A DNA stretch of 64,000 nt, from assembly GCA_947630555.1 (NCBI GenBank), contig CANRIA010000002.1, positions 1-64,000 on the forward strand, written 5' to 3'. The first letter of the stretch is position 1. Each line of letters starts with the position of its first letter. Shown one piece after another: positions 60,427 through 64,000 of the stretch. The notes beneath the pieces were generated by a model that saw nothing but the letters and a program-made list of their open reading frames with translations, searched no databases and was not told where the DNA came from. The stretch comes from an uncultured Clostridia bacterium (GTDB taxonomy: Bacteria > Bacillota > Clostridia > Oscillospirales > Ruminococcaceae). The position numbers and the translations under genes were made by a program.

Positions 60427-62949
60427 ATGGATCTTAATATCGGCAAAAAGCTTGACGGAAGATACGAAATAACGGAGCTTATCGGCATAGGCGGAATGGC
60501 GGACGTGTACAAAGCAGTTGACATTATGGAAAACAGAGTTGTCGCTGTAAAGATACTAAAGCCCGAATTTTCCGAAAACGAGGAGTTCCTGAAGCGTTTC
60601 AGAAATGAGAGCAAGGCAATTGCTGTACTCTCGCACCCGAATATCGTAAAGATATACGACGTTGGTTTTAATGATGACATACAGTTCATTGTTATGGAGT
60701 ATATCGACGGTATAACGCTCAAAGAATTTATTGAGCAGCAGGGCGCACTGCGCTGGAAAGATGCACTGCACTTTATAACGCAGATACTCAGAGCATTGCA
60801 GCACGCGCATGACAGGGGCATTATTCACCGTGATATAAAGCCGCAGAACATAATGCTGTTTGCTGACGGCACTATAAAGGTCATGGACTTTGGTATTGCC
60901 AGATTTTCAAGAGTTGACGGCAAGACCATGTCTGAAAAGACCATAGGCTCTGTTCACTATATCTCACCCGAACAGGCAAGGGGAGATTATACCGACGAGA
61001 GAAGCGATATATATTCGGTCGGTGTAATGCTGTATGAAATGCTTACAGGCAGAAAGATGTTTGACGGCGAAAACCCTGTTTCTATCGCGCTTATGCATAT
61101 GCAGGAGCAGCCTACTTTTCCGCGTACATATGTACCTTCTATACCAGAAGCTTTGGAAGAAATAGTTATGCACGCTGTAGAAAAAGAGCCTGCAAAGCGT
61201 TATCAATCGGCTGCTGAGATGATAAAAGATATTGATACTTTCAAAATGGATCAGTCGGTCGTTTTCGGTTATATTCCGCGTGATGATGAGGATGAAGAAG
61301 ACAGCGAGGGTACAAGATATTTTACTCCCGTAACGCCTGCTGCCTCTAAGAAATATGAAGAAACAGATGAAGAAGAATTTGACGAGGACTATGATGACGA
61401 AGAAGATGAAGAACCCAGAAAAAGCTATGTCTTTCCGATACTTTGCGCTTCTGCTGTTGCGGTAGTTATCATTGCTTGTGTTGTAATTTTCGGCGTAATA
61501 AGCAAGTTTAACAAGTCGTCAAAAGATGATTCTTTTGAAATGCCTAACCTTGTAAATACTGTATATACCCAAGCGGAGGAGCAGTATAAAGATCTGATAA
61601 ATTTCAACGTTGTTGAGGAGTATAATTCAGAGTACGGCGAAGGATTGATCTTTGAACAGAGCGTTGCCGAGGGCAAGACCTCAAAGAAAGGCATAAACGT
61701 AAGCGTTAAGGTCAGCAAGGGACCGAGAATGATACAAGTACCCGACGATCTTGTAGGACATAAATACAGCGATTCTATTGAAAATGAATTGAAGCAGCTG
61801 GGCTTTGAGGTAAAGAAAATGTCCGACTGGAACGACCAGTATGATGTTGACGTTATATTCAAAGTTGACCCCGAAAGCGGAAAAAGCGCAGAAGCAGGCT
61901 CAACAATAGTTGTATATGTAAGCTACGGACCTCTTTCCAACAGTTCGGAAATGCCTAAGGTAATAGGTCTTACAAGAGAAGAAGCGCAGGAAGCCCTCTC
62001 GGCAAAGAGATTTACAAATGTACAGTTTAAAGATGTTGATGTAAAAGACCCTGCAAAGGGAACGGTAGTAAGCCAGAGCGTTATGGAAGGCACTACTATC
62101 CCTCGTGACCAGGAAATAATTATAGGTGTTTCCACGGGTGTTGAGGGAACAGGTTCTATTGACCTTTCAGTACCTATACCTGCCGGCGCAAGCGGTTCGT
62201 TCACATTCAACGTATACAATGATTCGGGAGCTGTTATACAGCACTCAACGCTTGATAAAGCCGAATACTATGCAGGCAACAATATAACTATAAAGGGCAT
62301 AAGCGGCAAGGGTGTCCAGACACTTATGGTAGAGGCTGTGAACACAAAGACTAATAAAGCGGTCAAGTATGCGGTATTTACTGTTGATTTCAACGCAAAG
62401 ACTGCTACACAGACTTCTGTTGACAAAGATGCATTCATAAGCATAGTTGAAACCACCACAAAGGCTACTTATACCGTAAGCTTCGCGCAGGTGGCAGGCG
62501 TATCGTTCTCGGGCGCATCTACTGTTACCGAGGGCAGCGATTACTCGTTCTCGGTAAGCGTAAGCAGCGGATATAATTCGGGCTCTATGGTAGTAAGAGT
62601 TAACGGCTCTGCTGTTTTGGCAAATGCTGACGGCACATATACCGTCAGGGGCGTAACCGGCAACCTTAGCATAACAGTAGAGGGTGTTACTATAGTAACA
62701 GAACCGCCTGTAACTCAGCCGCAGGAAGAACCTACTTATTATGATCTTCCTGACGAAGAGAAAGGTACTTATAGAGCTAATTCATCAGGTTGGTTCTTTG
62801 ATCCAACCGATCCGTCAACACCTGTCAAGACTTTCAATGAGGGTGATGAATTTACGACGTTCGATGCATATTACGACAACTATATCGGATACCGGGATGC
62901 CGTCAAACATATTTTTGCTGATAAAAGCAAGTTTGATAAGATAGATTAA
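60427..62949 (+). CDS. pknB: PASTA-domain Ser/Thr protein kinase (PrkC/PknB family) with extended C-terminus
   Basis: Membrane eukaryotic-type kinase that senses muropeptides or wall precursors. It is 840 residues, longer than the usual 600-650. The kinase domain (about 12-275) has GIGGMADVYKAV, the catalytic IIHRDIKPQNIML and the activation start DFGIARF. An acidic stretch (about 290-330) precedes a TM at about 334-358. Three PASTA repeats run from about 370 to 575. About 265 more residues follow, with Ig-like beta-rich stretches (VTEGSDYSFSVSVSSGY), a TEPPVTQPQEEP linker and a final aromatic-rich part. The start follows TAGGAGTG. Confidence 0.93.
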   Translation: MDLNIGKKLDGRYEITELIGIGGMADVYKAVDIMENRVVAVKILKPEFSENEEFLKRFRNESKAIAVLSHPNIVKIYDVGFNDDIQFIVMEYIDGITLKEFIEQQGALRWKDALHFITQILRALQHAHDRGIIHRDIKPQNIMLFADGTIKVMDFGIARFSRVDGKTMSEKTIGSVHYISPEQARGDYTDERSDIYSVGVMLYEMLTGRKMFDGENPVSIALMHMQEQPTFPRTYVPSIPEALEEIVMHAVEKEPAKRYQSAAEMIKDIDTFKMDQSVVFGYIPRDDEDEEDSEGTRYFTPVTPAASKKYEETDEEEFDEDYDDEEDEEPRKSYVFPILCASAVAVVIIACVVIFGVISKFNKSSKDDSFEMPNLVNTVYTQAEEQYKDLINFNVVEEYNSEYGEGLIFEQSVAEGKTSKKGINVSVKVSKGPRMIQVPDDLVGHKYSDSIENELKQLGFEVKKMSDWNDQYDVDVIFKVDPESGKSAEAGSTIVVYVSYGPLSNSSEMPKVIGLTREEAQEALSAKRFTNVQFKDVDVKDPAKGTVVSQSVMEGTTIPRDQEIIIGVSTGVEGTGSIDLSVPIPAGASGSFTFNVYNDSGAVIQHSTLDKAEYYAGNNITIKGISGKGVQTLMVEAVNTKTNKAVKYAVFTVDFNAKTATQTSVDKDAFISIVETTTKATYTVSFAQVAGVSFSGASTVTEGSDYSFSVSVSSGYNSGSMVVRVNGSAVLANADGTYTVRGVTGNLSITVEGVTIVTEPPVTQPQEEPTYYDLPDEEKGTYRANSSGWFFDPTDPSTPVKTFNEGDEFTTFDAYYDNYIGYRDAVKHIFADKSKFDKID

Positions 62950-62956
62950 AATTTAT

Positions 62957-63871
62957 ATGGATTGTGAGAATAAAAAACTCTCGGGTACGATAGTAAAACT
63001 TATCGGAGGCATTTATTTCGTAGATGTCTCCGATAGTGTATATGAATGTACCGCGAGAGGTTCGTTCAGAAATAAGGGCATATCGCCCTGCTGCGGCGAT
63101 ATTGTTTCAATAGTGCAGACAGGCGAGGGCAAGGGCGTTATCGTTGAAGTCAGCGACCGCAAAAATTTTATCGTTCGTCCGCCGCTTGCGAATATCGATA
63201 ATCTGATACTTGTTGTGTCGTCATGTCTGCCATCGCCGAATTTGCTGCTGCTTGATAAATTTATAGCCGTTGCAGAGTATAAAAACATAGACCCTATAAT
63301 AGTCTTTACAAAAACCGACATAACGCCTGCCGACAAGCTTAAAAAGCTTTACAACGATTGCGGCGTTGAGGTGTTCTGTATAAGCGGCGGCAATGAGGCC
63401 CTTGCAGATGTACTGAAACAGCGCATAAGCGGTCAGGTGTCGGCGTTTGCAGGCAATACGGGGGTCGGCAAAACAACACTGCTCAATGGTATGTTTCCTG
63501 ATCTTAAAGAAAAGACCGCCGAGATCAGCCGCAAACTTGGCAGAGGCAGGCACACCACGCGGCACGTTTCGCTTTATAAACTTTCGGGTGGGGGATATGT
63601 TGCAGATACGCCGGGATTTTCAAGCTTTGATACCTCGCAGTATGATATAATTTTCAAAGAAGACTTAGCAGAGTGCTTTCGCGAATTTCGCCCCTACCTT
63701 GGCAAATGCAGATTTTTAAATTGCAGCCACACCAAAGAAAGCGGCTGCGCGGTACTGGGGGCTATGGCAGAGGGCAAAATATGCTCCTCGCGCCATGAAA
63801 GCTATAAAGCCATGTATGAAGAAGCGAAACTTATTCCCGAATGGAAGTATAAACAATATAAAAAGCAATAA
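62957..63871 (+). CDS. rsgA: Ribosome small subunit-dependent GTPase A
   Basis: Circularly permuted GTPase that checks late 30S assembly. It is 304 residues: an N-terminal OB domain (about 1-65), VFTKTDIT (G4) before GNTGVGKTTLLNG (G1) near residue 172, DTPGFSSF (G3), and a C-terminal zinc domain with CRFLNCSHTKESGC. It follows the kinase by 7 bases, as in the usual prpC-prkC-rsgA order; the ribosome binding site is weak. Confidence 0.95.
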   Translation: MDCENKKLSGTIVKLIGGIYFVDVSDSVYECTARGSFRNKGISPCCGDIVSIVQTGEGKGVIVEVSDRKNFIVRPPLANIDNLILVVSSCLPSPNLLLLDKFIAVAEYKNIDPIIVFTKTDITPADKLKKLYNDCGVEVFCISGGNEALADVLKQRISGQVSAFAGNTGVGKTTLLNGMFPDLKEKTAEISRKLGRGRHTTRHVSLYKLSGGGYVADTPGFSSFDTSQYDIIFKEDLAECFREFRPYLGKCRFLNCSHTKESGCAVLGAMAEGKICSSRHESYKAMYEEAKLIPEWKYKQYKKQ

Positions 63872-63875
63872 AATT

Positions 63876-63910
63876 ATCCGCCGAAGATATTTCTCCGACG
63901 GATATTTCTT
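63876..63910. terminator. Terminator between rsgA and spoVM
   Basis: ATCCG-CG-AGA pairs with TCT-CG-CGGAT (63876-63903). T-rich flanks on both strands fit use by the convergent rsgA and spoVM transcripts. Confidence 0.65.
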
Positions 63911-63911
63911 T

Positions 63912-63995
63912 TCAGTTCCGACACTTTTTTATGCCGAATACCAGTCTTAGCGCTCCTGCCACAACTTTAGGCGGCTTGATGACGATTATTTTCAT
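63912..63995 (-). CDS. spoVM: Stage V sporulation protein SpoVM
   Basis: Tiny amphipathic helix that marks the curved forespore membrane and anchors coat assembly. The minus-strand reading from ATG 63995 to TGA 63914-63912 gives 27 residues starting MKIIVIKPPK, then VVAGALRLVFG and IKKCRN. This fits Bacillus SpoVM in length and spacing: MK start, IK then P-K near residues 6-10 (including the key Pro9), Gly14, Arg17 and Gly21 all match. In Bacillus the same prpC-prkC-rsgA cluster is followed by spoVM. Its ribosome binding site lies beyond the edge. It marks a spore-forming lineage. Confidence 0.82.
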   Translation of the reverse strand: MKIIVIKPPKVVAGALRLVFGIKKCRN

Positions 63996-64000
63996 TCAAC

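Overview
This window reads as chromosome of a Gram-positive, endospore-lineage Clostridia bacterium, most likely an Oscillospiraceae/Ruminococcaceae-like gut species. The signs are a PolC-type replicative polymerase, a HisZ/short-HisG pair, a PrpC/PASTA-kinase/RsgA cluster, RemA, sortase-anchored LPXTG proteins, a bile-salt-hydrolase-like enzyme and a tiny SpoVM gene. Composition is moderate GC. Promoters are close to the sigma-A consensus, almost all with a 17-base spacer. The species is inferred from gene content and cannot be named from this sequence alone.

Layout. (a) 1-8.1 kb: three paralogous FtsX-type permease units. One is a fused 818-residue protein and two are split into adjacent half-proteins; each split pair has its own strong promoter. 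No ATPase gene is nearby. (b) 8.1-9.0 kb: a long, strongly palindromic intergenic repeat, with a second diverged copy at 41.55-42.0 kb. (c) 9.0-11.9 kb, minus strand: pyrH-frr-uppS-cdsA, then divergent ispG-polC. (d) 17.6-25.2 kb: histidine operon hisZGDCBHFIE without hisA, behind a promoter with a perfect 18-bp palindrome, followed by a GNAT gene. (e) 25.2-27.0 kb: nifS-nifU iron-sulfur genes behind a promoter and a 23-bp inverted repeat. A MITE-like element follows them. (f) 27.3-29.3 kb, minus strand: an ammonium transporter fused to a PII domain, with a terminator hairpin in its leader. (g) 29.4-30.3 kb: a collagen-like surface protein with a one-base frameshift near its end.

(h) 30.5-36.1 kb: a sortase-pilus operon of signal peptidase I, a large LPSTG pilin, class C sortase, a smaller LPQTG protein and a second sortase. 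The large pilin has an AT-rich middle between native-looking ends. (i) 36.1-41.4 kb: Hsp20, bile salt hydrolase family, GNAT, a flavin-type protein, an S1 protein with an unknown small gene, and glyA. (j) 42.1-48.4 kb: rarA, DUF951, prfA, Sua5, coaE, lytic transglycosylase and M18 aminopeptidase. (k) 48.5-50.4 kb: glmS. (l) 50.5-63.9 kb: the classic Firmicutes run yicC-remA-gmk-rpoZ-priA-def-fmt-Zn protease-rsmB-rlmN-PP2C-PASTA kinase-rsgA. A 27-residue spoVM lies on the opposite strand at the right edge.

The conserved operons serve translation, membrane and wall precursors, histidine synthesis and Fe-S assembly. The accessory parts (permease array, pilus locus, collagen-like protein, bile hydrolase, palindromic repeats) point to life on a host surface. 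No tRNA, rRNA, CRISPR array, transposase or phage gene was found.
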